In this document: positions 13,769 to 20,991 of the stretch, in pieces
Position numbering within the stretch: the first letter of the stretch is position 1
Layout: the number at the start of each line of letters is the position of its first letter
NCBI GenBank assembly: GCA_023417775.1
Contig: JAEZEJ010000036.1
Span: forward strand, 1-23,282
DNA: 23,282 nucleotides
From: Actinomycetes bacterium
GTDB lineage: Bacteria > Actinomycetota > Actinomycetes > Propionibacteriales > Nocardioidaceae
Reading direction: 5' to 3'
The notes under the pieces: generated by a model
Database searches by the model: none
What the model was told of the DNA's origin: nothing
The model's input: only the letters and a program-made list of their open reading frames with translations
Position numbers and translations under genes: made by a program

Positions 13769-15034
13769 GTGACGATCGAGAGCATGTCCCGCGACGACCT
13801 TCAGCAGTTCCACGACCAGCAACGACGCGCCTACGAGACCCTCCAGCAGTCCGGTCTCGCGCTCGACATCACCCGCGGCAAGCCGTCGGCCGAGCAGCTC
13901 GATCTCTCCAACGAACTCCTCGCCCTCCCCGGTGACGACTACCGCGCGGGGGGCGTCGACACCCGCAACTACGGCGGCGGCACGGGGCTTCCGGCGATCC
14001 GCGAGATCTTCGCCGAGCTCGTCGGCGTGCCCGCCGATCAGCTCCTGGCCGGGGACAACGCGAGCCTGTCGATGATGCACGACACGATCGTCTGGTCACT
14101 GCTGCACGGCACCCCCGACTCCGAGCGGCCATGGTCGGCCGAGGAGAAGGTCAGGTTCATCTGCCCCTCGCCGGGCTACGACCGGCACTTCACCATCTGC
14201 GAGCACTACGGCATCGAGATGGTCGCCGTGGACATGCTCGAGGACGGACCCGATCTCGATGCCGTCCGCGAGCTGGTCAAGGACCCGTCGGTCAAGGGCA
14301 TGTGGCTCGTGCCGACCTACGCCAACCCGACCGGCGCGGTCGTGAGCGAGGCCGTCGCCGCCGAGCTCGCGGCGATGGAGACCGCCGCACCGGACTTCCG
14401 TCTCTTCTGGGACAACGCCTACGCGGTCCACCACCTGACGGAGGAGCGGGTCAAGTCCGCCGACATCCTCGGTCTCGCGACCGCCAGCGGACACCCCAAC
14501 CGACCGCTGATCTTCGCGAGCACCTCCAAGATCACCTTCGCCGGAGCCGGGGTGAGCTTCTTCGGTGGCTCCCCGGAGAACATCTCCTGGTACCTGGCTC
14601 ACGCGGCCGTTCGGGCCATCGGGCCGGACAAGGTCAACCAGCTGCGGCACGCGGAGTTCCTCCGCGATGCCGATGGGGTGCTCGCCCATATGGACCGGCA
14701 TCGTGCCATCCTCGCGCCGAAGTTCGCGGCCGTCGAGGAGATCTTGAACGACCGCCTCGGTGGCCTCGAGGTCGCCACGTGGACGCAGCCCAAGGGCGGC
14801 TACTTCGTCAGCCTCGACGTTCCCGACGGCACGGCGACCAGGGTCGTGCAGCTGGCCAAGGAGGCCGGCATCGCGCTGACCCCGGCCGGTGCCGCCTTCC
14901 CCTACGGGCGCGATCCGCGGGATCGGCAGATCCGCATCGCCCCCTCCTTCCCGCCGCTGGACGAGCTGCGGGCCGCGATGGAGGGTCTGTGCACCTGCGT
15001 GCTGCTGGCGGCCGCGGAGAAGGCGCTCGGCTGA
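13769..15034 (+). CDS. aspT: AspT-type (subgroup Ic) PLP-dependent aspartate aminotransferase
   Basis: Class I/II aminotransferase of the group described for Corynebacterium glutamicum AspT (PF12897), which converts aspartate and 2-oxoglutarate to oxaloacetate and glutamate. The 421 residues (GTG start, VTIESMSRDDLQQFH) show the family N-terminus LDITRGKPSAEQLDLSN, NYGGGTGLPAIREIFAEL, the PLP-contacting YANPTG (Asn186) and FWDNAYAVHH (Asp215, Tyr218), and the Schiff-base Lys254 in FASTSKITFAGAGVSFF. The C-terminal substrate-binding region ends with QIRIAPSFPP. The upstream in-frame ATG is not used, because the GTG has a correctly spaced TAGATT. Glycerate kinase follows after 7 bases, so the two form an operon. 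Identity of the family is secure, exact substrate moderately so. Confidence 0.93.
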   Translation: MTIESMSRDDLQQFHDQQRRAYETLQQSGLALDITRGKPSAEQLDLSNELLALPGDDYRAGGVDTRNYGGGTGLPAIREIFAELVGVPADQLLAGDNASLSMMHDTIVWSLLHGTPDSERPWSAEEKVRFICPSPGYDRHFTICEHYGIEMVAVDMLEDGPDLDAVRELVKDPSVKGMWLVPTYANPTGAVVSEAVAAELAAMETAAPDFRLFWDNAYAVHHLTEERVKSADILGLATASGHPNRPLIFASTSKITFAGAGVSFFGGSPENISWYLAHAAVRAIGPDKVNQLRHAEFLRDADGVLAHMDRHRAILAPKFAAVEEILNDRLGGLEVATWTQPKGGYFVSLDVPDGTATRVVQLAKEAGIALTPAGAAFPYGRDPRDRQIRIAPSFPPLDELRAAMEGLCTCVLLAAAEKALG

Positions 15035-15041
15035 CGGCACG

Positions 15042-16160
15042 ATGCGCGTCCTGATCGCGACCGACAAGTTCGCCGGCACGCTCAGCGCCGCGGAGGCGGG
15101 ACGGGCGATCGCCGAAGGATGGCGACGCACGGCCCCCGATGACACGGTCACCGTGGCGCCGATGGCCGACGGCGGGCCGGGATTCATCGATGTGCTGGCC
15201 GCCGCCGGCGAGGGACGACTGCAAGCCGTGACCGTCCGCGGTCCCCTCGGCGAGCCGGTGCCCGCCGTCGTGCTGCTCGACGGCGAGACCGGCTATGTCG
15301 AATCGGCTCAGGCGTGCGGGCTGCACCTGACCGAGGAATCGGCGCGGTCGCCCTGGACGGCCTCCACCTACGGGGTGGGCCAGGCGATCGGCGCCGCGAT
15401 CGACGCGGGGGCACGGCGAATCGTGGTGGGACTCGGCGGCAGTGCCACGGCCGACGGGGGAGCGGGACTGCTCGCGGCCCTCGGGGCGCGTGCCGATGTC
15501 GCCCTCGACGCCGGTCCCCGAGGCCTCGACGGCATCACCTCGGTCGATCTCTCGGCCGTCACCGAACGGATGGCCGGCGTGGAGCTGGTCGCGGCGGCCG
15601 ATGTCCAGACACCCTTGCTCGGCATGTTCGGGGCGACCAAGGTGTTCGGGCCGCAGAAGGGGCTCGGCGATGAGGACATCCTCGCGGTCGACCGCATCCT
15701 GGACCGCTATGTCGACGCGGTGTGCGGCACGACCCCGGCCGAGCGCCGAACCGCCGACGAGCATGGTGCGGGCGCGGCAGGCGGACTGGGCTTCGCGCTG
15801 CTGATGCTCGGGGCCACGGTCCGGTCCGGGATCGAGCTCGTCGCCGACGCGGTCGGCCTGTACGAGGCCGCGGCGACCCACGACCTGGTCGTGACCGGGG
15901 AGGGCGCCTTCGACTACTCCTCGCGCGCCGGCAAGGTCGTCCACGGGGTCGCCCAGGTGGCGCAGCAGGCGGCCCGACCCTGTGTGGTCATCGCCGGACG
16001 GGTCGATGTCGGCTCCCGCGAGATGCGCGCCCTGGGCATCGAATCGGCCTACAGCGTGGTCGATCACGCCGGGGAAGAGGCCGCTTTCGCGGCGCCGGCC
16101 GAGCAGCTGTCGGCCCTCGCCGCGCGCGTCGCGCGCACCTGGTCCACCCGATGGCGGTGA
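15042..16160 (+). CDS. glxK: Glycerate kinase (GlxK family)
   Basis: Phosphorylates glycerate to phosphoglycerate with ATP (PF02595; 372 residues, typical length). Family segments are the N-terminal VLIATDKFAGTLSAAEAG (4-21), MADGGPGF (41-48), the central LGGSATADGGAGLLAALGA (131-149), the DVQTPLLG..GATKVFGPQKG stretch, GAGAAGGLGFALLMLGA and VTGEGAFDYSS. Several motif residues differ from the E. coli GlxK form (GPGF in place of GEGT), as in the mycobacterial homologue Rv2205c. The ATG lies 7 bases after the aminotransferase stop, without a clear Shine-Dalgarno, so it depends on the same transcript. Substrate assignment rests on family membership only. Confidence 0.92.
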   Translation: MRVLIATDKFAGTLSAAEAGRAIAEGWRRTAPDDTVTVAPMADGGPGFIDVLAAAGEGRLQAVTVRGPLGEPVPAVVLLDGETGYVESAQACGLHLTEESARSPWTASTYGVGQAIGAAIDAGARRIVVGLGGSATADGGAGLLAALGARADVALDAGPRGLDGITSVDLSAVTERMAGVELVAAADVQTPLLGMFGATKVFGPQKGLGDEDILAVDRILDRYVDAVCGTTPAERRTADEHGAGAAGGLGFALLMLGATVRSGIELVADAVGLYEAAATHDLVVTGEGAFDYSSRAGKVVHGVAQVAQQAARPCVVIAGRVDVGSREMRALGIESAYSVVDHAGEEAAFAAPAEQLSALAARVARTWSTRWR

Positions 16161-16190
16161 CCGTGCATCGAATTCGTCGCCCTCGCCGCG

Positions 16191-16196
16191 TACGAT
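16191..16196 (+). promoter_or_regulatory. Candidate -10 box (TACGAT) for the ErpA/HesB gene
   Basis: TACGAT lies about 64 bases upstream of the ATG with a weak -35 candidate (TCGAAT, 16168-16173) at a 17-bp spacer. Unlike its leaderless neighbours this gene has a leader and a GGAG ribosome-binding site. Confidence 0.4.
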
Positions 16197-16259
16197 GAGG
16201 AATGGAATCGTGATCGAGCGCGTTGACCTCGACACCAGCAGTCCACGGTAGGAGCAGAG

Positions 16260-16625
16260 ATGACCACGACCGATCAGACCCCGACCACCGAGACCTCGGC
16301 CGATGGGATCACGTTGACCTCCGGCGCGGCGTCGAAGGTCAAGAGCCTGCTCGACCAGGAGGGCCGCGATGATCTGTCGCTGCGCATCGCCGTGCAGCCC
16401 GGTGGCTGCTCCGGCCTGCGCTACCAGCTGTTCTTCGACGAGCGCTCGCTCGACGGCGATGAGATCCGCGAGTTCGACGGCGTCAACGTCGTCGTCGACC
16501 GGATGAGCCTGCCGTACCTGCACGGCGCCACCATCGACTTCGTCGACAGCATCGAGAAGCAGGGCTTCACGATCGACAACCCGATGGCCACCGGCTCCTG
16601 CGCCTGCGGCGACTCCTTCCACTGA
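16260..16625 (+). CDS. erpA: Iron-sulfur carrier of the ErpA/HesB/IscA family
   Basis: A-type carrier that receives an Fe-S cluster and passes it to target enzymes in the cytoplasm. The 121 residues have a polar Thr-rich N-terminus (about 1-17) and the conserved fold with the three cluster cysteines: Cys50 in QPGGCSGLRYQ and Cys114 and Cys116 in the terminal GSCACGDSFH. The core segments LPYLHGATIDFVDS and GFTIDNPMA are typical of ErpA. TAGGAGCAGAG precedes the ATG. It is a single-gene unit, ended by a strong hairpin terminator. The mycobacterial orthologue is Rv2204c. Clients plausible here include LipA, but that is inference. Confidence 0.95.
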   Translation: MTTTDQTPTTETSADGITLTSGAASKVKSLLDQEGRDDLSLRIAVQPGGCSGLRYQLFFDERSLDGDEIREFDGVNVVVDRMSLPYLHGATIDFVDSIEKQGFTIDNPMATGSCACGDSFH

Positions 16626-16639
16626 GTCTCTCCTGATGG

Positions 16640-16679
16640 ACGGCGCCCCCGCGAGGATCGTGGGGGCGCCGTTCTGTTG
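16640..16679 (+). terminator. Rho-independent-like terminator of the ErpA/HesB gene
   Basis: Arms ACGGCGCCCCCGC (16640-16652) and GTGGGGGCGCCGT (16660-16672) pair over 13 bp with one G-T wobble around a 7-base loop, 15 bases after the stop codon. The trailing TCTGTTG is only weakly T-rich, as is common in actinobacteria. Confidence 0.85.
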
Positions 16680-16723
16680 AGTGTGACGTTCGGACGCCCA
16701 GATGCCCGATTCGATCGTCCAAA

Positions 16724-16763
16724 GGTCCCCCTACTCGCTGCGCTCGTGGGAGGTGCCCCCCAC
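16724..16763. repeat. Intergenic stem-loop resembling dispersed actinobacterial repeats
   Basis: GGTCCCCCTAC and GTGGGAGGTGCC arms enclose the GC-rich core TCGCTGCGCTC, followed by CCCCC. The look is that of the 'GGGGGCACCTCCC...' elements scattered in actinobacterial genomes. Function is unknown; it lies between the erpA terminator and the adoK promoter. Confidence 0.45.
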
Positions 16764-16835
16764 TCAACGGGTGCGTAACACGAGCCTGCGGCGGTGCTGA
16801 GGGACCGGGGCGGTGGCGCTCGAAGGAGGCGAACG

Positions 16836-16841
16836 TATGCT
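16836..16841 (+). promoter_or_regulatory. Putative leaderless -10 box (TATGCT) for adoK
   Basis: TATGCT ends 6 bases before the GTG at 16848. It contains an out-of-frame ATG (16837) that itself sits 7 bases after a perfect AAGGAGG (16823-16829). Confidence 0.5.
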
Positions 16842-16847
16842 GGTTCG

Positions 16848-17840
16848 GTGCATCTCGCGATTGCCGGGTCGGTCGCCACCGACCACCTCCAGACGTTCTC
16901 AGGCCGCTTCTCGGACTCCCTCGTCCCCGACCAGCTCGACAAGATCTCCGTGTCGTTCCTGGTCGAGGATCTCGATGTCCGGCGAGGAGGCTGTGCCGCC
17001 AATATCAGCTTCGGGCTCGCCCAGCTGGGACACCGGCCGCTCCTCGTCGCCGCCGTGGGCCAGGACTTCGTCGCCCAGGGCTATGAGAAGTGGCTCGACA
17101 CCGCGGGTGTCGACTGCTCCCGCCTGCGCATCTCGGACACACGGCACACCGCCCTGTGCACCATCACGACCGATGACGCCCACGCGCAGATCGTGACCTT
17201 CTATCCCGGCGCGATGGCCGAGGCCCGGGAGATCGACATCGCCTCGCTGCACGCCGAGCGTCCGATCGACCTGCTGCTCGTGGGCCCGGACGACCCGACC
17301 GGCATGCTGCGCCACACCCACACGGCGCGCGAGCTGGGCATCCCCTTCGCGGCCGACCCCTCCCAGCAGCTGGCCTGGGCCGATGGCGAGCTCATCGCCG
17401 ATCTGATCGACGGCGCCGCCTATCTCTTCTGCAATGAGTACGAGGCCGCGCTCATCGAGAAGAAGACCGGCTGGGATGACGACGACCTGCGCCGGCACGT
17501 CGGCACCCGCGTGGTGACCCACGGCAAGGACGGCGCGGTGGTCCACACGGCCGAGGGCGAGCTCATCGAGGTCTCCGCCATCGAGGGCATCACGGCCGTC
17601 GACCCGACCGGCGTGGGCGACAGCTTCCGGGCCGGCTACCTCGCCGGCGTCGCCGCCGGTCTGAGCGCCGAGCGCAGTGTGCAGGTGGGGTGCACCATCG
17701 CCGCCTGTGTCGTCGAGACCATCGGCACCCAGGAGTACACGGTCGATGCCGACACCTTCCTGCGACGCCTGGGGCAGCAGTACGGGGACGAGGCTCGTGC
17801 CGAAATTCACAAGGCGCTGTCGCTCGGCGGCGTAGCATGA
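16848..17840 (+). CDS. adoK: Adenosine kinase (PfkB-family carbohydrate kinase, mycobacterial AdoK type)
   Basis: Sugar kinase of the ribokinase/PfkB family, 330 residues. The GTG start gives VHLAIAGSVATDHL, matching the start of M. tuberculosis adenosine kinase (Rv2202c). Other shared segments are FSDSLVPDQLDKISVSFLV, RRGGCAANISFGLAQLG, AQIVTFYPGAMAEAR, FAADPSQQLAW and the C-terminal catalytic VDPTGVGDSFRAGYLAG (252-266), with the catalytic base Asp258 and anion-hole Gly-Val-Gly. It is therefore likely to phosphorylate adenosine to AMP, but other nucleosides cannot be excluded. In mycobacteria it also sits beside ctaC and the HesB gene. The start is not preceded by a usable Shine-Dalgarno; an upstream SD points to an out-of-frame ATG. 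Confidence 0.9.
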   Translation: MHLAIAGSVATDHLQTFSGRFSDSLVPDQLDKISVSFLVEDLDVRRGGCAANISFGLAQLGHRPLLVAAVGQDFVAQGYEKWLDTAGVDCSRLRISDTRHTALCTITTDDAHAQIVTFYPGAMAEAREIDIASLHAERPIDLLLVGPDDPTGMLRHTHTARELGIPFAADPSQQLAWADGELIADLIDGAAYLFCNEYEAALIEKKTGWDDDDLRRHVGTRVVTHGKDGAVVHTAEGELIEVSAIEGITAVDPTGVGDSFRAGYLAGVAAGLSAERSVQVGCTIAACVVETIGTQEYTVDADTFLRRLGQQYGDEARAEIHKALSLGGVA

Positions 17841-17895
17841 CGGGGGAGCGACCAACACAGGCTGACCTGAGCGTCGTCTCGGCAGCGGCCTGCGT

Positions 17896-17901
17896 TAGGG
17901 T
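17896..17901 (+). promoter_or_regulatory. Candidate -10 box (TAGGGT) for the ctaCDF operon
   Basis: TAGGGT lies about 45 bases upstream of the chosen ctaC start, giving a short leader with the AGAAAGG ribosome-binding site. No good -35 is seen at 17 bp. Confidence 0.4.
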
Positions 17902-17946
17902 CAGGGTGACATCCAGGTGATGGTCCAGGTTTCAGAAAGGCGCCCC

Positions 17947-18789
17947 GTGGGTCGGAAGAAGTTGGCGGCGGTCATCGCCGCAGCCGCGCTGCTACTCAGC
18001 GGCTGTTCCCCTGTAGACGAGTCCGAGTTGAAGCGCCTCGCGCTGCCCATCGCGGGCTCGGACCGGTCCGAGCCGATGTGGCACCTGTGGCTCGGCACGT
18101 GGATCGCGGTCCTCGTCGTCTTCGTGCTGGTCTTCGCGCTCATCATGTACGCGCCGATTCGGTACCGCCGCCGTGCGGGCCAGACCGATGCGCCCTCGCA
18201 GATCCGCTACAACCTGCCGATCGAGGCGCTCTACACGATCGCCCCGCTCGTCGTCGTGGCAGCCTTCTTCTTCCACACGGTGCAGGCGCAGAACTCGATG
18301 CTCGACGACTCCGAGACGCCCGATCACACCATCGAGGTCGTCGGCAGCAAGTGGCAGTGGACGTTCAACTACCTGGACTCCGAGGCCACCGGCGGTGAGC
18401 CCGTCTACGACCAGGGCGACACCGAGAATCTGCCGGATCTCTACCTGCCGGTCGGCGAGACGGTCGAATTCGAGCTGTTCTCGCCCGATGTGATCCACTC
18501 CTTCTGGATCCCGGAGTTCTACTTCAAGATGGACGTGATCCCCGGCGAGGGACCGCAGGACAACCGCTTCCAGATGACGCCGACCCGTGAGGGCACCTTC
18601 ACCGGCCGCTGCGCCGAGCTGTGCGGCGTTTATCACACGCGCATGCTGTTCAATGTGCACGTCGTCTCGCGCGCCGAGTACGACGCGCACCTCGAGGAGC
18701 TCCAGCAGGAGGGCCAGATCGGCCGGCCGCAGGGAGCCTCCGATGCTACGACCGTCACCGGCCTCGGTGACCACGGAGGAGAGGGCTGA
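17947..18789 (+). CDS. ctaC: Cytochrome c oxidase subunit II (CtaC)
   Basis: CuA-binding subunit of the aa3 oxidase, outside the membrane. With the GTG start at 17947 it has 280 residues: a lipoprotein signal (GRKKLAAVIAAAALLLSGC, acylated Cys20), two membrane helices (about 49-70 and 93-112), the WQW aromatic stretch (136-138) that passes electrons, and the CuA site His184, Cys222, Glu224, Cys226, His230 and Met233 in GRCAELCGVYHTRMLF. The start is uncertain: GTG at 17917 and ATG at 17920 are in frame, but AGAAAGG six bases upstream favours 17947. It overlaps ctaD by one base (TGATG), so translation is coupled. In actinobacteria the oxidase joins a bc1-aa3 supercomplex with the QcrCAB proteins, encoded elsewhere. 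Confidence 0.95.
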   Translation: MGRKKLAAVIAAAALLLSGCSPVDESELKRLALPIAGSDRSEPMWHLWLGTWIAVLVVFVLVFALIMYAPIRYRRRAGQTDAPSQIRYNLPIEALYTIAPLVVVAAFFFHTVQAQNSMLDDSETPDHTIEVVGSKWQWTFNYLDSEATGGEPVYDQGDTENLPDLYLPVGETVEFELFSPDVIHSFWIPEFYFKMDVIPGEGPQDNRFQMTPTREGTFTGRCAELCGVYHTRMLFNVHVVSRAEYDAHLEELQQEGQIGRPQGASDATTVTGLGDHGGEG

Positions 18790-20546
18790 TGGCCACCACC
18801 GCAGCGTTCGACGAGGGCGGAGCCCACGCCACGTCGGTCCGCACCCAGCGTGAGCGGAGCATGGGTCAGAAGATCGCCACGGTCCTGACCACGACCGATC
18901 ACAAGCTGATCGGCAAGATGTATCTCTTCACCTCGTTCGCGTTCTTCCTGATCGGCGGCGTGATGGCGCTCATCATGCGCGCCGAGCTCGCCCGCCCGGG
19001 CACCCAGGTCGTCGGCGATGAGACCTTCAACCAGCTCTTCACGATGCACGGCACCGTGATGCTGCTGATGTTCGCGACCCCGCTGTTCTTCGGCTTCTCG
19101 AATCTCGTCGTCCCGATCATGATCGGCGCGCCGGACGTCGCCTTCCCGCGGCTGAACATGTTCAGCTACTGGATGTACCTGTTCGGCAGCCTCATCGCCG
19201 TCTCGGGCTTCGTGGTCCCCGGTGGTGCCGCGAGCTTCGGCTGGTTCGCCTATATGCCGCTCAGCGACTCGATCAACTCGCCCGGCATGGGCGGCGACCT
19301 CTGGGTCATGGGCCTCTACATGTCCGGACTCGGCACGATCCTCGGCGGCGTCAACTTCATCACCACGATCTTCACGATGCGCGCCCCCGGCATGACCATG
19401 TTCCGCATGCCGATCATGGTCTGGAACTCGCTGGTCACCAGCCTGCTGGTCATCATCGTGTTCCCGGTCTTCGGTGCCGCGCTGCTGGCCGTGGCCGCCG
19501 ACCGAATGCTCGGAGCCCACGTCTTCGATGCCGCGACCGGCGGGCCAATATTGTATCAACACCTATTCTGGTTCTTCGGGCACCCAGAGGTGTACATCAT
19601 CGCGTTGCCATTCTTCGGCATCATCACCGAAGTCCTCTCGGTGTTCAGCCGCAAGCCGGTCTTCGGCTATGTCGGCCTGGTCTTCGCGACCCTCGCGATC
19701 GCGGCCCTCTCGGCCGCGGTGTGGGCACACCACATGTTCGTCACCGGCGCGGTGAACCTCGCCTTCTTCAGCTTCATGACGTTGTTGATCGGTGTGCCGA
19801 CAGGGGTGAAGTTCTTCAACTGGATCGGCACGATGTGGGGCGGGTCCGTCACCTTCGACTCGCCGATGATGTTCGCCCTCGGCTTCCTGACGACCTTCCT
19901 CTTCGGTGGTCTGACCGGCATCATCCTGGCCTCCCCGGCCTTGGACTTCCACCTCTCGGACAGCTACTTCGTGGTGGCGCACTTCCACTACGTCGTCTTC
20001 GGCACGGTGGTCTTCGCGATGTTCGCGGGCTTCTACTACTGGTGGCCGAAGATGACCGGCCGGATGCTCGACGAGAAGCTCGGCAAGATCCACTTCTGGC
20101 TGCTGTTCATCGGCTTCCACCTGACCTTCCTGGTCCAGCACTGGCTGGGTGTCGCGGGCATGCCGCGCCGCTACGCCGACTACGGCCCGAATGACGGCTT
20201 CACGACGCTCAATGAGATCTCGACCATCGGAGCCTTCCTGCTCGGTGCCTCGACGATCCCGTTCCTCTACAACGTCTGGAAGTCCCGCAAGGCGCCGCTG
20301 GTCGGCCTGGACGACCCGTGGGGCTGGGGCCGCACGCTGGAGTGGGCGACCTCCTCGCCCCCGCCGCGGCACAACTTCACGCGGTTGCCGCGCATCCGCT
20401 CCGAGAGCCCGGCCTTCGACCTGCACCACCCCGAGCTGGCGGCGCTGGAACTGAAGCAGAACCCCGATGAGAAGTCCGCGATGGCCGATGCGCCCAATGT
20501 GGACAATCGCGAAGAGGCCCTCGGGCATCGCAAGGACGGTGAGTGA
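18789..20546 (+). CDS. ctaD: Cytochrome c oxidase subunit I (CtaD)
   Basis: Catalytic subunit of the aa3 proton-pumping oxidase with twelve membrane helices; 585 residues. Key residues are all present: heme a ligands His87 (TMHGTVMLL) and His400, heme a3 ligand His398 (VVAHFHYVVFG), CuB ligands His265, His314 and His315 (GHPEVY and WAHHMF), the cross-linked Tyr269 and Glu267 of the D pathway. The N-terminal 30 residues and the C-terminal tail (about 525-585, acidic and polar) are cytoplasmic. The start ATG overlaps the ctaC stop; ctaF follows after 3 bases. Codons 252-275 and 331-340 are unusually rich in rare codons for this genome (see the separate entry). Confidence 0.97.
   Translation: MATTAAFDEGGAHATSVRTQRERSMGQKIATVLTTTDHKLIGKMYLFTSFAFFLIGGVMALIMRAELARPGTQVVGDETFNQLFTMHGTVMLLMFATPLFFGFSNLVVPIMIGAPDVAFPRLNMFSYWMYLFGSLIAVSGFVVPGGAASFGWFAYMPLSDSINSPGMGGDLWVMGLYMSGLGTILGGVNFITTIFTMRAPGMTMFRMPIMVWNSLVTSLLVIIVFPVFGAALLAVAADRMLGAHVFDAATGGPILYQHLFWFFGHPEVYIIALPFFGIITEVLSVFSRKPVFGYVGLVFATLAIAALSAAVWAHHMFVTGAVNLAFFSFMTLLIGVPTGVKFFNWIGTMWGGSVTFDSPMMFALGFLTTFLFGGLTGIILASPALDFHLSDSYFVVAHFHYVVFGTVVFAMFAGFYYWWPKMTGRMLDEKLGKIHFWLLFIGFHLTFLVQHWLGVAGMPRRYADYGPNDGFTTLNEISTIGAFLLGASTIPFLYNVWKSRKAPLVGLDDPWGWGRTLEWATSSPPPRHNFTRLPRIRSESPAFDLHHPELAALELKQNPDEKSAMADAPNVDNREEALGHRKDGE
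19542..19613 (+). other. Rare-codon, lower-GC patch in ctaD at the CuB/Tyr helix
   Basis: Codons for residues 252-275 use GGG CCA ATA TTG TAT CAA ... CTA and later GGG, CCA, TTG and CCA, where flanking ctaD uses G/C-ending codons almost throughout. A second short patch (ACG TTG TTG ... ACA GGG, 19779-19808) follows. The protein is unaffected and contains the GHPEVY catalytic motif. Cause unknown: paused translation, an overlapping nucleic-acid signal or gene conversion. Confidence 0.8.
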
Positions 20547-20549
20547 TCG

Positions 20550-20945
20550 ATGAAGGCCGAATTCTGGATGATGCTCGGTGTGGGCGTCTTCTTCGTCTTC
20601 GTCACGCCGGTCTACTGGGTGCTCTCGGGTGATCCGACGGGCACGACCGCGCTGGTCATGACCCTGCTGCTGTGCTTCATGCTCGCGCTGTACCTCGGCT
20701 TCGTGGCCCAGCAGGTCAATCCGCGTCCGGAGGACCGCAAGGACGGCGACATCATCGACGGTGCCGGCGAGCTCGGATTCTTCCCGCCGTTCAGCTGGTG
20801 GCCGCTGTGGTGCGCGCTGGTCTTCGGCACCCTGATGCTGGGGATCGTCGTGGGCTGGTGGCTGTTCCTGCTGGCCCTGCCCTTCGGCGCGATCGTCGTC
20901 GTCGGCTGGGTCTTCGAGTACTACCGAGGCGTCCACGCACACTGA
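20550..20945 (+). CDS. ctaF: Cytochrome c oxidase subunit IV, actinobacterial type (CtaF)
   Basis: Small actinobacterial oxidase subunit of 131 residues with four membrane helices (about 5-25, 32-53, 82-103 and 104-124) and a conserved loop PRPEDRKDGDIIDGAGELGFFPPFSWWPLW between the second and third helices. The family stabilises the CtaC/CtaD core; its catalytic role is not known. It starts 3 bases after the ctaD stop, with a weak ribosome-binding site overlapping the ctaD end (GGTGAGTGA), so it is co-translated. A perfect inverted repeat 12 bases after its stop likely ends the operon. Confidence 0.95.
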   Translation: MKAEFWMMLGVGVFFVFVTPVYWVLSGDPTGTTALVMTLLLCFMLALYLGFVAQQVNPRPEDRKDGDIIDGAGELGFFPPFSWWPLWCALVFGTLMLGIVVGWWLFLLALPFGAIVVVGWVFEYYRGVHAH

Positions 20946-20957
20946 GTGCCATCAGAT

Positions 20958-20991
20958 GAGATCACCGTGACTAGACTGTCACGGTGATCTC
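20958..20991 (+). terminator. Perfect 14-bp inverted repeat: ctaF terminator overlapping the L,D-transpeptidase promoter and start codon
   Basis: Arms GAGATCACCGTGAC (20958-20971) and GTCACGGTGATCTC (20978-20991) pair without mismatch around the 6-base loop TAGACT. The loop is the -10 box (20972-20977) of the next gene, and its GTG start (20984-20986) lies in the right arm. No T-tract follows, so termination is inferred from symmetry and position only. Confidence 0.7.
20972..20977 (+). promoter_or_regulatory. Putative leaderless -10 box (TAGACT) for the L,D-transpeptidase
   Basis: TAGACT ends six bases before the GTG at 20984 and forms the whole loop of the perfect inverted repeat at 20958-20991. 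There is no Shine-Dalgarno between it and the start codon. Confidence 0.55.

Noticed and set aside
16160..16259. Riboswitch or structured RNA upstream of erpA
   Set aside because: Only a short leader with no clear conserved secondary structure was seen.
14808..16622. Long minus-strand open frame opposite aspT, glxK and erpA
   Set aside because: It spans three well-identified plus-strand genes, is rich in Arg/Gly/Asp as expected of antisense shadow frames, and shows no family signature.
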